Shown here: positions 48,600 to 57,310 of the stretch, piece after piece
Layout of the letters: the number at the start of each line of letters is the position of its first letter
Position numbering within the stretch: position 1 is the first letter of the stretch
Source: Mesorhizobium sp. M4B.F.Ca.ET.058.02.1.1
GTDB taxonomy: Bacteria > Pseudomonadota > Alphaproteobacteria > Rhizobiales > Rhizobiaceae
NCBI RefSeq assembly: GCF_003952505.1
Contig: NZ_CP034450.1
Coordinates: forward strand, 4,278,001-4,342,000
Direction of reading: 5' to 3'
DNA length: 64,000 nucleotides
Program-made: the position numbers and the translations under genes
Notes under the pieces: generated by a model
Database searches by the model: none
Told to the model about the DNA's origin: nothing
What the model saw: the letters and a program-made list of their open reading frames with translations, nothing else

Positions 48600-48689
48600 T
48601 TCGTCGCCCGAACCGATAAAGCCGGCGTCAAGCTTTATCCATTGCGACAACCGACGATCCTCACGTGAGCATCAAGCGAATGTGATTCA

Positions 48690-48822
48690 GAGTGATTCAG
48701 TTCGGCACCTTTCATCGGCTAGCCTTTGCCTCGATCCAAACCCCCGGGATCATGGAAGGTGAAATCCCACTTTCGCTCTCCACAACGAAAGCCTCGCTGG
48801 CTCCGGCTCGCGAGGCTTTTTT
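48690..48822 (+). ncRNA. Candidate small RNA upstream of ftsK (5' end uncertain)
   Basis: AAAGCCTCG (48788-48796), a 14-base loop, CGAGGCTTT then TTT form a clear intrinsic terminator at 48788-48822, yet no protein gene lies between it and the preceding hairpin at 48599. An independent short transcript is therefore likely. Upstream are a tandem TGTGATTCAG/AGTGATTCAG (48681-48700) and a small GGGAT/ATCCC stem. The start, length and function are unknown; no known RNA family was recognised. Confidence 0.35.
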
Positions 48823-48914
48823 GCATGCGCGGCCAGGCTGCGGAAAGCCGCGTGTCCGGCAACAACAATTCAACCGCCGGTGATGCGCGCCCAGGCCGCT
48901 TCAACCTCTTATAG

Positions 48915-48930
48915 TTAATGCGCCCTTAAC
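48915..48930 (+). promoter_or_regulatory. Candidate CtrA binding site before ftsK
   Basis: TTAA (48915-48918), TGCGCCC, TTAAC (48926-48930): an exact full CtrA consensus, 81 bases before the ftsK ATG. CtrA is the cell-cycle regulator of alphaproteobacteria and controls division genes, which fits ftsK. Confidence 0.6.
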
Positions 48931-49010
48931 CTTCCCGCCGATAGTCTGTCATCCGAATCTGCCGGCGTGCGTCATGCGTCCGGCGAGGCACTCACAGACG
49001 GGGAAGAGGC

Positions 49011-51674
49011 ATGCGTTCAGGCGCTTCAGCACCGCTCGCGCTAACTGATACGGGGCACGGCATCCAGGCATTCGCGCGGCGTCAGCTTGGGCGGCTGGTC
49101 GGCGCCGGTCTGTTCACGCTCGTCGCCTTCGGCGTCGCCGGCCTTGCCACCTGGAACGTCGCCGATCCGAGCTTCTCGCACGCCACCGACAACATCGTCA
49201 CCAACGCGATGGGTTATGCGGGGGCGGTGTTCGCCGATCTTGCCATGCAGTTCTTCGGCCTTGCCGCGGTCGCGGCCCTGGTGCCGGCGGTGATTTGGGG
49301 CTTCCTGCTCTTTTCCGCGCGCGGCGTCGACCGGCTGCCCAAGCGCGGCCTCGCCTGGTTCGGCTTCGCGCTACTTGCGGCGGCGATCGCCGGCTGTGTC
49401 ACGCCACCCAAAACCTGGCCGTTGCCGACGGGCCTTGGCGGTGTTTTCGGCGACATGGTGCTGAAGATCCCCGGCATCGCCGTTGGCGGCTATCCCAAGG
49501 GCCTTTTCGCCAGCATCGTCGCCGTGGTCCTTGCCGCGCCGGCATTGTGGCTGTTTGCCTACGGCTCGGCGCTGATTTCCCGCAAGAACGGCTTTGCCGT
49601 CATGGAGCGCGCCGCCGAGCCCGAGCCGCGCGAGCAGGACGACCTGCTCTTCGACGAGGATGAGGACGAGGGCGATGAAGGCATCCTGGCACTCGGCGCC
49701 ATCACCCACTGGTGGCTGTCGTTCAGGGCCTGGATGCACCGCCGCGCCGCGCGCCGCCAGCACGAGCGCGAGTACGAGCCGGAGATGGAGCCGCGCGCCA
49801 GCGCCTGGCGGCGCGCAGCCGAGCGCGTCGAATCAGCCGAGTTCGCCGAATCGCGGATGAGCCCGGGCGGCCGCGCCCGCGTCGAGCCTGAATTCTTCGC
49901 CGCCATGGTCAACGACCGCAGTATCTCGGTCGATCCTGACGACGACATCTTCGACAGTGACGAGGACGACGACTTGGATTTCGCCGACGAGCCTCCTGTC
50001 CAGCGCCGCGCCACGCCGACGGCGAAGGTGCAGAATTTCCGTTCCGATGCCGCAACCCGCGTCGAGGCGCCGGCGCCGCGTCCGGCGCCGGGCGCGCGCG
50101 TCCAGCGCGAGGCGCAGACCTCGCTGATCGGCTCGGACAAATTCGAGATGCCGTCGCTGCATTTCCTGTCGGAGCCGAAGAATGTGGTGCGCGACGCCAG
50201 CCTGTCCAAGGACGCGCTGGAGCAGAATGCGCGGCTCCTGGAAGGCGTGCTCGAGGATTTCGGCGTCAAGGGCGAGATCATCCATGTACGGCCCGGCCCG
50301 GTCGTCACACTCTACGAGCTCGAGCCGGCGCCCGGCATCAAGTCGTCTCGCGTCATCGGCCTGTCCGACGACATCGCCCGCTCGATGAGCGCGATCGCCT
50401 GCCGCGTCGCCGTCGTGCCCGGCCGCAACGCCATCGGCATTGAGCTGCCCAACGCCAAGCGCGAGACGGTGTATCTGCGGGAAATCATGGCCAGCCGCGA
50501 CTTCGAGACCACCAAGGCGAAGCTGGCGCTGGCGCTCGGCAAGACCATCAATGGCGAGGCCGTCATCGTCGACATCGCCAAGATGCCGCACGTTCTGGTC
50601 GCCGGCACCACCGGCTCGGGCAAGTCGGTCGCCATCAACACCATGATCCTGTCGCTGCTCTACCGGCTGACGCCGCAGGAATGCCGGCTGATCATGATCG
50701 ATCCGAAGATGCTCGAACTCTCCGTCTATGACGGCATTCCGCATCTTTTGACGCCGGTCGTCACCGATCCGAAGAAGGCGGTGGTGGCGCTGAAGTGGAC
50801 CGTGCGCGAGATGGAGGACCGCTACCGCAAGATGTCCAAGGTCGGTGTGCGCAACATCGACGGGTTCAACGCGCGCGTCCAGCTGGCGGAGAAGAAGGGC
50901 GAGAAGATCTCGCGCACCGTGCAGACCGGCTTCGATCGCCAGACCGGCGAGGCGATCTACGAGACGGAGGATCTCGACCTCGAGCCGATGCCCTATATCG
51001 TCGTCATCATCGACGAAATGGCCGACCTGATGATGGTCGCCGGCAAGGACATTGAGGGTGCGGTTCAGCGCCTGGCGCAGATGGCGCGCGCCGCCGGCAT
51101 CCATGTCATCATGGCGACCCAGCGCCCTTCGGTCGACGTCATCACCGGCACGATCAAGGCCAACTTCCCGACCCGCATCTCCTTCCAGGTGACGTCGAAG
51201 ATCGACAGCCGCACCATCCTTGGCGAGCAGGGCGCGGAGCAATTGCTCGGCATGGGCGACATGCTCTACATGGCCGGCGGCGGCCGCATCCAGCGCGTGC
51301 ACGGCCCGTTCGTGTCCGACGACGAGGTCGAGAGGATCGTCGCGCACCTGAAGCTGCAGGGCGTTCCCGAATATCTCGACGCCATCACCGAGGATGATGA
51401 CGAGGACGACGAGGACGAAGGTTCCGGCAAGGGCGGTTCCGGCGGCGGTGGCGGCGGCAATTTCGAGGATTCCGACGACCCCTACGACCAGGCGGTGGCG
51501 GTGGTGCTGCGCGACGGCAAGGCCTCGACCAGCTACATCCAGCGCCGACTCGGCATCGGCTACAACCGCGCCGCCTCGATCATCGAGAAGATGGAGAAGG
51601 AAGGCATTGTCGGTCCGGCCAACCATGCCGGAAAACGCGAGATCCTGGTGCCGACGGAGGAGGACAAGTTCTAG
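49011..51674 (+). CDS. ftsK: DNA translocase FtsK
   Basis: An 887-residue septal DNA pump that sorts chromosome termini and activates XerCD. The N-terminal part (residues 1-190) has four transmembrane helices. An acidic/Arg-rich linker (about 200-370) follows, including an Asp/Glu-rich stretch. The motor domain has Walker [13 protein letters not shown] (about 531-542), Walker [21 protein letters not shown], and [20 protein letters not shown]. The C-terminal gamma domain (about 820-887) has [20 protein letters not shown]. It lacks E. coli's very long linker, as usual in alphaproteobacteria. Confidence 0.97.
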   Translation: MRSGASAPLALTDTGHGIQAFARRQLGRLVGAGLFTLVAFGVAGLATWNVADPSFSHATDNIVTNAMGYAGAVFADLAMQFFGLAAVAALVPAVIWGFLLFSARGVDRLPKRGLAWFGFALLAAAIAGCVTPPKTWPLPTGLGGVFGDMVLKIPGIAVGGYPKGLFASIVAVVLAAPALWLFAYGSALISRKNGFAVMERAAEPEPREQDDLLFDEDEDEGDEGILALGAITHWWLSFRAWMHRRAARRQHEREYEPEMEPRASAWRRAAERVESAEFAESRMSPGGRARVEPEFFAAMVNDRSISVDPDDDIFDSDEDDDLDFADEPPVQRRATPTAKVQNFRSDAATRVEAPAPRPAPGARVQREAQTSLIGSDKFEMPSLHFLSEPKNVVRDASLSKDALEQNARLLEGVLEDFGVKGEIIHVRPGPVVTLYELEPAPGIKSSRVIGLSDDIARSMSAIACRVAVVPGRNAIGIELPNAKRETVYLREIMASRDFETTKAKLALALGKTINGEAVIVDIAKMPHVLVAGTTGSGKSVAINTMILSLLYRLTPQECRLIMIDPKMLELSVYDGIPHLLTPVVTDPKKAVVALKWTVREMEDRYRKMSKVGVRNIDGFNARVQLAEKKGEKISRTVQTGFDRQTGEAIYETEDLDLEPMPYIVVIIDEMADLMMVAGKDIEGAVQRLAQMARAAGIHVIMATQRPSVDVITGTIKANFPTRISFQVTSKIDSRTILGEQGAEQLLGMGDMLYMAGGGRIQRVHGPFVSDDEVERIVAHLKLQGVPEYLDAITEDDDEDDEDEGSGKGGSGGGGGGNFEDSDDPYDQAVAVVLRDGKASTSYIQRRLGIGYNRAASIIEKMEKEGIVGPANHAGKREILVPTEEDKF

Positions 51675-51676
51675 GG

Positions 51677-51712
51677 TCTATCGATATCCAGGTGATGCCG
51701 GCTGGCAACCTT
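51677..51712 (+). repeat. Possible fragment of the GATATTCAGGT element
   Basis: TCGATATCCAGGTGATGCCG, followed by GCTGGCAACC, matches the left end of the elements at 58.2 and 62.5 kb with one change in the core. No matching right end was found downstream, so it appears truncated. It starts right after the ftsK stop. Confidence 0.5.
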
Positions 51713-51819
51713 GAACCTTTCGGCGCGTTGAGGCGACGGAGCGTCGCTGGAGCCGCCAAACTTAAGCCCAACTGGGGGTCCAGAGACTGCGACACCATTC
51801 GAATCAGAAAGTGACCGGC

Positions 51820-52485
51820 ATGAAAAACGAACCTTTCGCCCCGAACCGCCGCCAGGCGCTTGGCCTCGGCCTCGTGCTTGCCGGCGCGGCAAGCGTCAAT
51901 GTCGTCCCCGGATTCCAGCTCCTGGCGTCGGCGCAGGCGGCGATTCCGCCGGCGGCGCAGAAGATCGCCGACCACTTCTCCTCGGTCAAATCGATGAGCG
52001 GCGAGTTCGTTCAGTTCGGACCGAAGGGCGAGCAGACCGGCGGCAAGTTCTTCCTGGAACGGCCGGGCAAGATCCGCTTCAACTATGATGGATCGTCGAA
52101 TTTCCGGGTGATCTCCGACGGCAAGTCGGTGGTCATCCTCAACAAGAAGCTCAACACCTCCGATCTCTATCCGCTGTCGAAGACGCCGCTGAAGCTTTTG
52201 CTCGACAATCGCATCGATCTCTCCGGCGGACGAGTAAAGAGCGTCAAGGAAGAGGACGATCTCACCACCATCCAGCTCTCCGACAAATCGGTGTTCGGCA
52301 ATGCCAGGATCACCATGATGTTCGATCCGAAGTCCTATGAACTGCGGCAATGGACCATCACCGACGCCCAGGGCAAGGACACGACGGTGATGATCTTCAA
52401 CGTCAAGGAAGGCGTCAGCTTCGCTCCCGACACCTTCGCCATAGATTACACGGCGAACCGTGAGGTGAATACGAAGACAAGATAA
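51820..52485 (+). CDS. lolA: Outer-membrane lipoprotein carrier protein (LolA-like)
   Basis: A 221-residue periplasmic protein. The N-terminus NRRQALGLGLVLAGAAS resembles a twin-arginine or Sec signal, cleaved near ASAQA. The mature domain shows the LolA pattern IADHFSSVKSMSGEFVQFGP, GGKFFLERPGKIRFNYDGSS and TITDAQGKDTTVMIFNVKEG. LolA ferries lipoproteins from the LolCDE complex to the outer membrane. An in-frame GTG at 51811 would add three residues; the ATG was preferred. The ftsK-lolA order is common in this group. Confidence 0.9.
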   Translation: MKNEPFAPNRRQALGLGLVLAGAASVNVVPGFQLLASAQAAIPPAAQKIADHFSSVKSMSGEFVQFGPKGEQTGGKFFLERPGKIRFNYDGSSNFRVISDGKSVVILNKKLNTSDLYPLSKTPLKLLLDNRIDLSGGRVKSVKEEDDLTTIQLSDKSVFGNARITMMFDPKSYELRQWTITDAQGKDTTVMIFNVKEGVSFAPDTFAIDYTANREVNTKTR

Positions 52486-52519
52486 CTTCCTTCGTCTTAG
52501 TGCTCTTGCGAGCGTCGGC

Positions 52520-52688
52520 GCCGCCCCTCATCCGGCTGCCGCCATCTTCTCCCCGTAAACGGGGAGAAGGGACGCCGTCATCGACGGTTTCGCCAATCTC
52601 CAGCGTTGCAGAATGAGTGCCAAGGCTGCGGCCGGCTTCTTTCTCCCCGTTTACGGGCAGAAATGCCCGGCCGGGCAATGAGGGCGGC
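52520..52688. repeat. Facing-arm CTCCCC/GGGGAG repeat (copy 4)
   Basis: Left arm about 52520-52568 (CCGCCCCTCATCCGGC..., TTCTCCCCGTAAACGGGGAG) and right arm about 52640-52688 (TTTCTCCCCGTTTACGGGCA..., CGGGCAATGAGGGCGG). It fills most of the lolA-xthA spacer. Same core as the 29.8-kb copy. Confidence 0.8.
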
Positions 52689-52771
52689 GAGCGCCTCGGC
52701 GATTGTCGCCGGCTTGTTTTTATGGCTGGCGGCTGGCAGTAGTTCGGCGACCTCTTGCCGGACCCCGCCGC

Positions 52772-53578
52772 ATGCCCTTTTCCATCGCCACCTGGAACAT
52801 CAACTCGGTGCGGCTGCGCATGCCGATCGTCGAGCGCCTGCTTCTGGAATACGCGCCCGATGTGCTCTGTCTGCAGGAGACGAAGGTTCCGGACGAGCTT
52901 TTTCCCGAAAAGGCCTTCCGCAAGCTCGGCTACGAGCACATCGCCTTCCACGGCCAGAAAGGCTATCACGGCGTCGCCACGGTGGCGCGGCGGCCGATCG
53001 AGCTGGTTGAAAAGCGCCGCTTCTGCGAGATCGACGACAGCCGACACCTCTCGGTCAGGGTAAGCGCCAGCGGCAAGTCGATCCTGCTGCATAATTTCTA
53101 TGTGCCGGCGGGCGGCGACGAGCCCGACCCGGAGATCAACCGCAAGTTCAGGCACAAGCTGGATTTCGTCGCCGAGATGAATGGTGTACGGGCCGAGCAC
53201 GACGCCGGGTCCGGCTCGATCCTGGTCGGCGACCTCAACATCGCGCCGCTGGAGCATGACGTCTGGTCGCACAAGCAGCTGCTCAACGTCGTCAGCCACA
53301 CGCCGGTGGAGACCGAAAGCTTCGAGGCGATGCGGCGCGCCGGCGACTGGGTCGACCTGATGCGGCTCAACGTGCCTGCCGAGCAAAAACTCTACACCTG
53401 GTGGAGCTACCGCGCGCAGGACTGGCAAGCGTCGGACCGCGGCCGGCGGCTTGACCATGTCTGGTCTTCGCCGAACCTGGTGGAGCGCTTCACCGGCTAC
53501 GAGATCCTGCGCCCGGCGCGCGGCTGGGAGCGGCCGTCGGACCACGTGCCGGTGATTGCGCGGTTCGATCTGGATTGA
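52772..53578 (+). CDS. xthA: Exodeoxyribonuclease III
   Basis: A 268-residue AP endonuclease/3'-exonuclease of base-excision repair. It has MPFSIATWNINSVRLRMPIV, the metal-binding Glu36 in VLCLQETKVPDELFP, YHGVATVARRP, GDLNIAPLEHDVW (catalytic Asp/Asn), RRLDHVWSSPNL and the terminal SDHVPVIARFDLD with the catalytic Asp-His. The ATG at 52772 gives the normal N-terminus; longer in-frame readings run into the repeat. Confidence 0.96.
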   Translation: MPFSIATWNINSVRLRMPIVERLLLEYAPDVLCLQETKVPDELFPEKAFRKLGYEHIAFHGQKGYHGVATVARRPIELVEKRRFCEIDDSRHLSVRVSASGKSILLHNFYVPAGGDEPDPEINRKFRHKLDFVAEMNGVRAEHDAGSGSILVGDLNIAPLEHDVWSHKQLLNVVSHTPVETESFEAMRRAGDWVDLMRLNVPAEQKLYTWWSYRAQDWQASDRGRRLDHVWSSPNLVERFTGYEILRPARGWERPSDHVPVIARFDLD

Positions 53579-53643
53579 AGTCCGCCGCAGCCGGACGGAT
53601 TCAAACACGGGGCCTGACGTTCTTGGGCGCGCCGTTCCGGAAC

Positions 53644-54686
53644 CTACGCGGGCAGAGCCTCCTGTTCGTCCGCATGCCCCATCAGACAGGGGTGATCCCG
53701 GCGGCGCGTCGCCAGCATCCGCCGGGCGGCTTCTATGATTTTCGGCGCCGGGACATCGGCGACCAGGCCGGTCGGGCTTTCATGGCGCGCTTCTACCGCG
53801 TCCACGCTGTTCGAAAGCGGTCGCCAGCGAGCCATGTTGGCACCGCTATTGACGATGACCATCGGCGTCATCACCGTGGCCATGAGATGCGCCGTGCCGC
53901 CTTCGGCGCCAATGTAAAGATCGGCGAGTTCCCCGAGCGCCAGCAGGATGTCGCTGACAGGAATATCTTGCGCCGCGCCAGAATCGACGAGCCGCAATTT
54001 CGGCACGCGTTGCGCCAACTCGGCCATGTCTGGGCCGACGCCCGGTGTTTTCACATAGATGAGGTTGGCGCCATCGCCGATCATACTGTCGGATATCGCG
54101 ACAACCTGATCCGCTGTCATCCGTTTGTTGCCATCGCCATGGGCCGCGATGACGACCAATGGAGCATGCTTGCCGGCCAGGCGCCTGGCCGCCGCACGCG
54201 CGGCCGCAGTCGGCTCCAGCCGATGGTCAAAAGGCAACCGCTTTCCCGCCAGGCGTTCGACAAGGCGGTGGTAGCGCCATGCATTGTGCTCTGGTCGTGT
54301 TTCGGGTCCATGGCCGGGGGCCAGGAAAGAGCGAACGCCGGAAAATTTGCTTCGTAGACGATGCCGCGGCCGAGCAGCGATACCCAGGTTTGAACCAGCC
54401 AGGGCGCGACAATGCGGAAATCGACAATGGCCAGCTGCCCTTTGCCCTTGCGATGACTGGCGACCAGATGCGCCAAGGGCGTCTGCGCCCTTATCGTATC
54501 GACCAGGTGGCGGACATGGTCATTGACGGCGGTTTCGAGCGTGCATGTCTGGGTGGTTCCGTACACGATCAAACTGTCGGGAAATGCCGTTCTCGCCGCT
54601 CGCAAGGCCGGAATCCGCAGCAAGCCGTCGCCGAACGCGTCCTTGCGTGAATACAAGATAATCGTCTCGTAACGCGCTGGCGGCAT
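53644..54686 (-). pseudogene. Glycosyltransferase family 9-like gene broken by a frameshift
   Basis: The 5' half (54686 down to about 54300) begins MPPARYETIILYSRKDAFGD and GLLRIPALRAARTAFPDSLI. The 3' half continues in another frame, with PEHNAWRYHRLVERLAGKRL, then PLVVIAAHGDGNKRMTADQV, and ends after DLYIGAEGGTAHLMATVMTP, the GT9 (ADP-heptose transferase type) sugar-nucleotide site. The frame switch falls near 54290-54305, around a TTT/GGG stretch. Joined, the protein would be about 345 residues. It may be a true pseudogene or a sequence error. The donor and acceptor sugars are unknown. Confidence 0.7.
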
Positions 54687-54821
54687 TCCCGCTCCCCCAG
54701 GAGCTCGGTGGTGTCGGTTCCTGCTACGCGGCCCATCCTCGAGTCCTGTAGGATCTCACCTTTTGCCTGTCAACGGAACCTCGCCCTCGGGGCCGGATGA
54801 TCAACGCCAGGTGCGATTCGT

Positions 54822-55277
54822 CTACCCCGTGAAACGCGGCCCCAGTTTTTCGATGCGCCTGATCATCTGCTGGAATTCCTCCAGGATGCGCTCGTGCAAC
54901 AGCACCGCAATCTCCGGATATTCCTCCAGGATGCGGCGGAACATCTTGCGGCTGAGCCGGATCACTTCAGAGTCGACCGCGGCCGATGCGCTGGTCAGCC
55001 GGTTGGTGTCGGCAATCAGCGCCAGTTCGCTCAGCATGGTGCCGGGTCCGGCGGTGCCGATCGGGACGCGCTCGCCATTCTGCTCGCGATAGAGCGCGAT
55101 GCGGCCGCTGACCACGATATAGGCCGAGTCAGCCGCGTCATCCTCGCGGTAGAGCTTGTGGTCCGCCTGCAACAGCGTGGTTTCGGCGCCGAAGGCGAGC
55201 AGGCGCAACTGCTCCTGCGTGAAGCCCTCGAAGAGCTTCACGGCGGACAGGATGCGGATGTCGTCATCCAGCGCCAT
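54822..55277 (-). CDS. Cyclic-nucleotide-binding domain protein (Crp-like sensor, no HTH)
   Basis: A 151-residue protein that is a cNMP-binding beta-barrel only: LSAVKLFEGFTQEQLRLLAF, DDAADSAYIVVSGRIALYRE, and the phosphate-binding-cassette-like GPGTMLSELALIADTNRLTS. The C-terminal helix ends in a short coiled region; there is no DNA-binding domain. It lies downstream of, and on the same strand as, the response regulator at 55.5 kb. In Brucella, a cNMP-binding protein gene adjoins the homologous regulator gene otpR, as I recall, so a functional link is plausible. Confidence 0.85.
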   Translation of the reverse strand: MALDDDIRILSAVKLFEGFTQEQLRLLAFGAETTLLQADHKLYREDDAADSAYIVVSGRIALYREQNGERVPIGTAGPGTMLSELALIADTNRLTSASAAVDSEVIRLSRKMFRRILEEYPEIAVLLHERILEEFQQMIRRIEKLGPRFTG

Positions 55278-55370
55278 CTAGCTATGTCCCCGAGCGGTCA
55301 GTCCAGTCCCTCCCTTGGAGCGCGGCGTCCTCCTGGACGCGCAAAGGACGCTCCAACATCCTTTGAGTCT

Positions 55371-55415
55371 ACGCATCGTGCCCGCCAAAAATCGATTCCG
55401 ATTTTTGGCCGATGC
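55371..55415. repeat. Rhizobial hairpin repeat, CGCATCG type
   Basis: CGCATCG (55371-55377) pairs with CGATGCG (55409-55415), and the inner CCAAAAATCG/CGATTTTTGG (55384-55393 and 55398-55407) is a perfect 10-bp stem. A well-known rhizobial dispersed element, lying between the cNMP protein gene and the regulator; the T-run may add terminator activity. Confidence 0.7.
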
Positions 55416-55501
55416 GCATCGGAGCCGATCCAACCACCCTCCAGCACCAGGATCGCTTCCGAAGCGGCCCCGCCCTGACCGCTCATTGGATCATGAAAAG
55501 T

Positions 55502-56185
55502 TTAAGGAACCAGCTTGTAGCCGCCGCTTTCTGTCACAAGAATTTCGGCATTGGAAGGATCGCGCTCGATCTTCTGGCGCAGCCGGTAGACGTGGGTTTC
55601 CAGCGTGTGCGTGGTGACTCCTGAATTGTAGCCCCAGACTTCTTCCAGAAGCACGTCGCGCGTCACCACCTTCTGTTCGGCGCGATAGAGGTATTTGATG
55701 ATCGACGCCTCTTTCTCGGTCAGTCGCACCTTGGCGCCGCGCTGGTCGATCAAGAGCTTCTGGCTGGGCTTGAAGGTGTAGGGGCCAACCGAGAAGGTGG
55801 CGTCCTCGCTCTGTTCGTGCTGGCGCAATTGCGCGCGGATGCGGGCAAGCAGCACGGCGAAGCGGAACGGCTTGGTCACATAGTCGTTGGCGCCGGCCTC
55901 GAGGCCGAGGATCGTGTCGGAATCGGTGTCGTGGCCGGTCAGCATGATGATCGGCGCCTTGTAGCCGCCCTTGCGCAGGATCTTCACCGCCTCGCGGCCG
56001 TCCATGTCGGGCAGGCCAACATCCATGATCAGGAGGTCGACAAGGCCGCCGCGCGCCGCGGCGACGCCTTTCGCGGCCGTCGCTTCCTGCTGGACGTCGA
56101 ACTCTTCGTAGAGGGCCAGTTGCTCGACGAGCGTGCCGCGCAGGTCGTCATCGTCGTCAACGATCAGTATGGTGCGTGAGGTCAT
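55502..56185 (-). CDS. cenR: OmpR-family response regulator (CenR/OtpR-like)
   Basis: A 227-residue regulator with a receiver domain (TILIVDDDDDLRGTLVEQLA, phosphoacceptor Asp55 in LLIMDVGLPDMDG, conserved Lys in DYVTKPFRF) and an OmpR-type winged helix (about 130-227, VRLTEKEASIIKYLYRAEQK, THTLETHVYRLRQKIERDPS). Length, opening sequence and neighbours match my memory of CenR (Caulobacter, Sinorhizobium) and OtpR (Brucella), which control envelope integrity. No histidine kinase gene is adjacent. An L,D-transpeptidase gene is divergent, consistent with envelope control. Confidence 0.7.
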   Translation of the reverse strand: MTSRTILIVDDDDDLRGTLVEQLALYEEFDVQQEATAAKGVAAARGGLVDLLIMDVGLPDMDGREAVKILRKGGYKAPIIMLTGHDTDSDTILGLEAGANDYVTKPFRFAVLLARIRAQLRQHEQSEDATFSVGPYTFKPSQKLLIDQRGAKVRLTEKEASIIKYLYRAEQKVVTRDVLLEEVWGYNSGVTTHTLETHVYRLRQKIERDPSNAEILVTESGGYKLVP

Positions 56186-56269
56186 GGATCAATCCGTTGT
56201 TTTAAAAAGTATATTCAGTTGACCGTCCCCCATTTATGCGGAAGCTGACCGGCACAACAGCCGATCACA

Positions 56270-56866
56270 GTGATTTGTTCCGTGACACGATCATACAAGA
56301 AAAAACGTCCATGCAATGCAGCCGGCGCAATTTTGCCAAAAGGCCTCGCCGTGCTCAGCGTGCGCGCCAGGCCCGGCCATCCCAGCCAGGGGCTGCTGCA
56401 GGCGGGCAGCCTGGTGTTCGCCTGCGCGCTGGGACGCGGGGGCATTTCGGCGAACAAGCGCGAAGGTGACGGCGCGACGCCGCTTGGCGCCATGCGCATA
56501 TTGTCGGGCTATTTTCGCGACGATCATTTTTCCGGCGGCCGCAGGACGCGGCTTGCGATGGCGCCGATCGGGCCGGATCTCGGCTGGTGCGAGGTGCCCG
56601 ACGACCGCAACTACAATCGCCCGGTGAAGATTCCCTATGGCGCCAGCCACGAGCGGATGCGCCGTGATGACCGGCTCTATGATGCCTGCCTGGTGCTCGA
56701 CTGGAACATCGCGCCGCGGCGGCGCGGCCGCGGCAGCGCCATCTTCTTCCATCTGGCGCGGCCCGGCTTCACACCGACACAAGGCTGCGTGGCGGTGACG
56801 GCGCGCACCATGGCGCGGCTGTTGCCGCTGCTTTCGGATCGGACGGTGGTGAGGGTGGTGAGGTAG
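56270..56866 (+). CDS. L,D-transpeptidase (YkuD family)
   Basis: A 198-residue cysteine transpeptidase that cross-links peptidoglycan or attaches proteins to it. The YkuD signature is present with His161 and Cys173 in FFHLARPGFTPTQGCVAV (TQGC in place of the usual SHGC), and GDGATPLGAMRILSGYFR before it. No clear signal peptide precedes the domain, unlike many family members. The start is uncertain. It is divergent from the CenR-like regulator gene 84 bases away. Confidence 0.85.
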   Translation: MICSVTRSYKKKRPCNAAGAILPKGLAVLSVRARPGHPSQGLLQAGSLVFACALGRGGISANKREGDGATPLGAMRILSGYFRDDHFSGGRRTRLAMAPIGPDLGWCEVPDDRNYNRPVKIPYGASHERMRRDDRLYDACLVLDWNIAPRRRGRGSAIFFHLARPGFTPTQGCVAVTARTMARLLPLLSDRTVVRVVR

Positions 56867-56873
56867 GGATGAC

Positions 56874-56930
56874 TAGGCAGTAGGGCGCTATGCCCTCTTT
56901 CCCCTACTGCCTAATCCCTACTGCCTTACC
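56874..56930. repeat. TAGGCAGTAGG inverted/direct repeat
   Basis: TAGGCAGTAGG (56874-56884) and CCTACTGCCTA (56903-56913) pair perfectly, with a second CCCTACTGCC copy at about 56917-56926. It lies between convergent genes just after the transpeptidase stop; similar tracts are common between rhizobial genes. Confidence 0.65.
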
Positions 56931-57180
56931 TTCTCGGCTGCTGCCAGCCAGTGCCGAGCAGCCCGATTTCGCGGAGCTGCCGGTCCACAGCCTTTGCGAC
57001 GTCCCGGCGCTCGGCGCCGATGTCACGCAGCAGGTCGTCGGAGAGATCCTCGATGGATTCGAGGGGAAGCTGGGCAGCGACACGCGCCTGACGCAGCCAA
57101 TCGAGGGTGGCGCGCAGCCAGACTGCGATACCGGAGCGGGAATTTAGGGCGGCGTGGGACTTCAGAACGATCTCGGTCAT
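56926..57180 (-). CDS. DUF1127-like small protein
   Basis: An 84-residue protein with an N-terminal MTEIVLKSHAALNSRSGIAV segment and a central ESIEDLSDDLLRDIGAERRD motif, the DUF1127 (YjiS-like) core: a short basic helix pair with LSDxxLxDIG. DUF1127 proteins in rhizobia and Brucella have been linked to RNA and phosphate/fucose metabolism; its role here is unknown. It is divergent from the LysR gene. Confidence 0.75.
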   Translation of the reverse strand: MTEIVLKSHAALNSRSGIAVWLRATLDWLRQARVAAQLPLESIEDLSDDLLRDIGAERRDVAKAVDRQLREIGLLGTGWQQPRR

Positions 57181-57310
57181 GGCTCTATCCGGTTTCTCCG
57201 GATGTCAAATCCGGTTTGATAGTGCTTCGATGCTGCAATCATGCCGGATTGAAAAATAAACAGGAAACGAGTAGTTCTTGCTTGATCATCAAGTTTTATT
57301 TGGAGATCGA

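Larger units (their letters stand above)
48525..49010. other. 486-base region before ftsK
   Basis: No protein gene was recognised. It holds, in order, the GC hairpin (48580-48599), the candidate small RNA with its terminator (48788-48822) and the CtrA-type box (48915-48930). Confidence 0.6.

Noticed and set aside
49833..51626. Long minus-strand open frame opposite ftsK
   Set aside because: Same codon-mirroring effect; ftsK on the plus strand has all its motifs.
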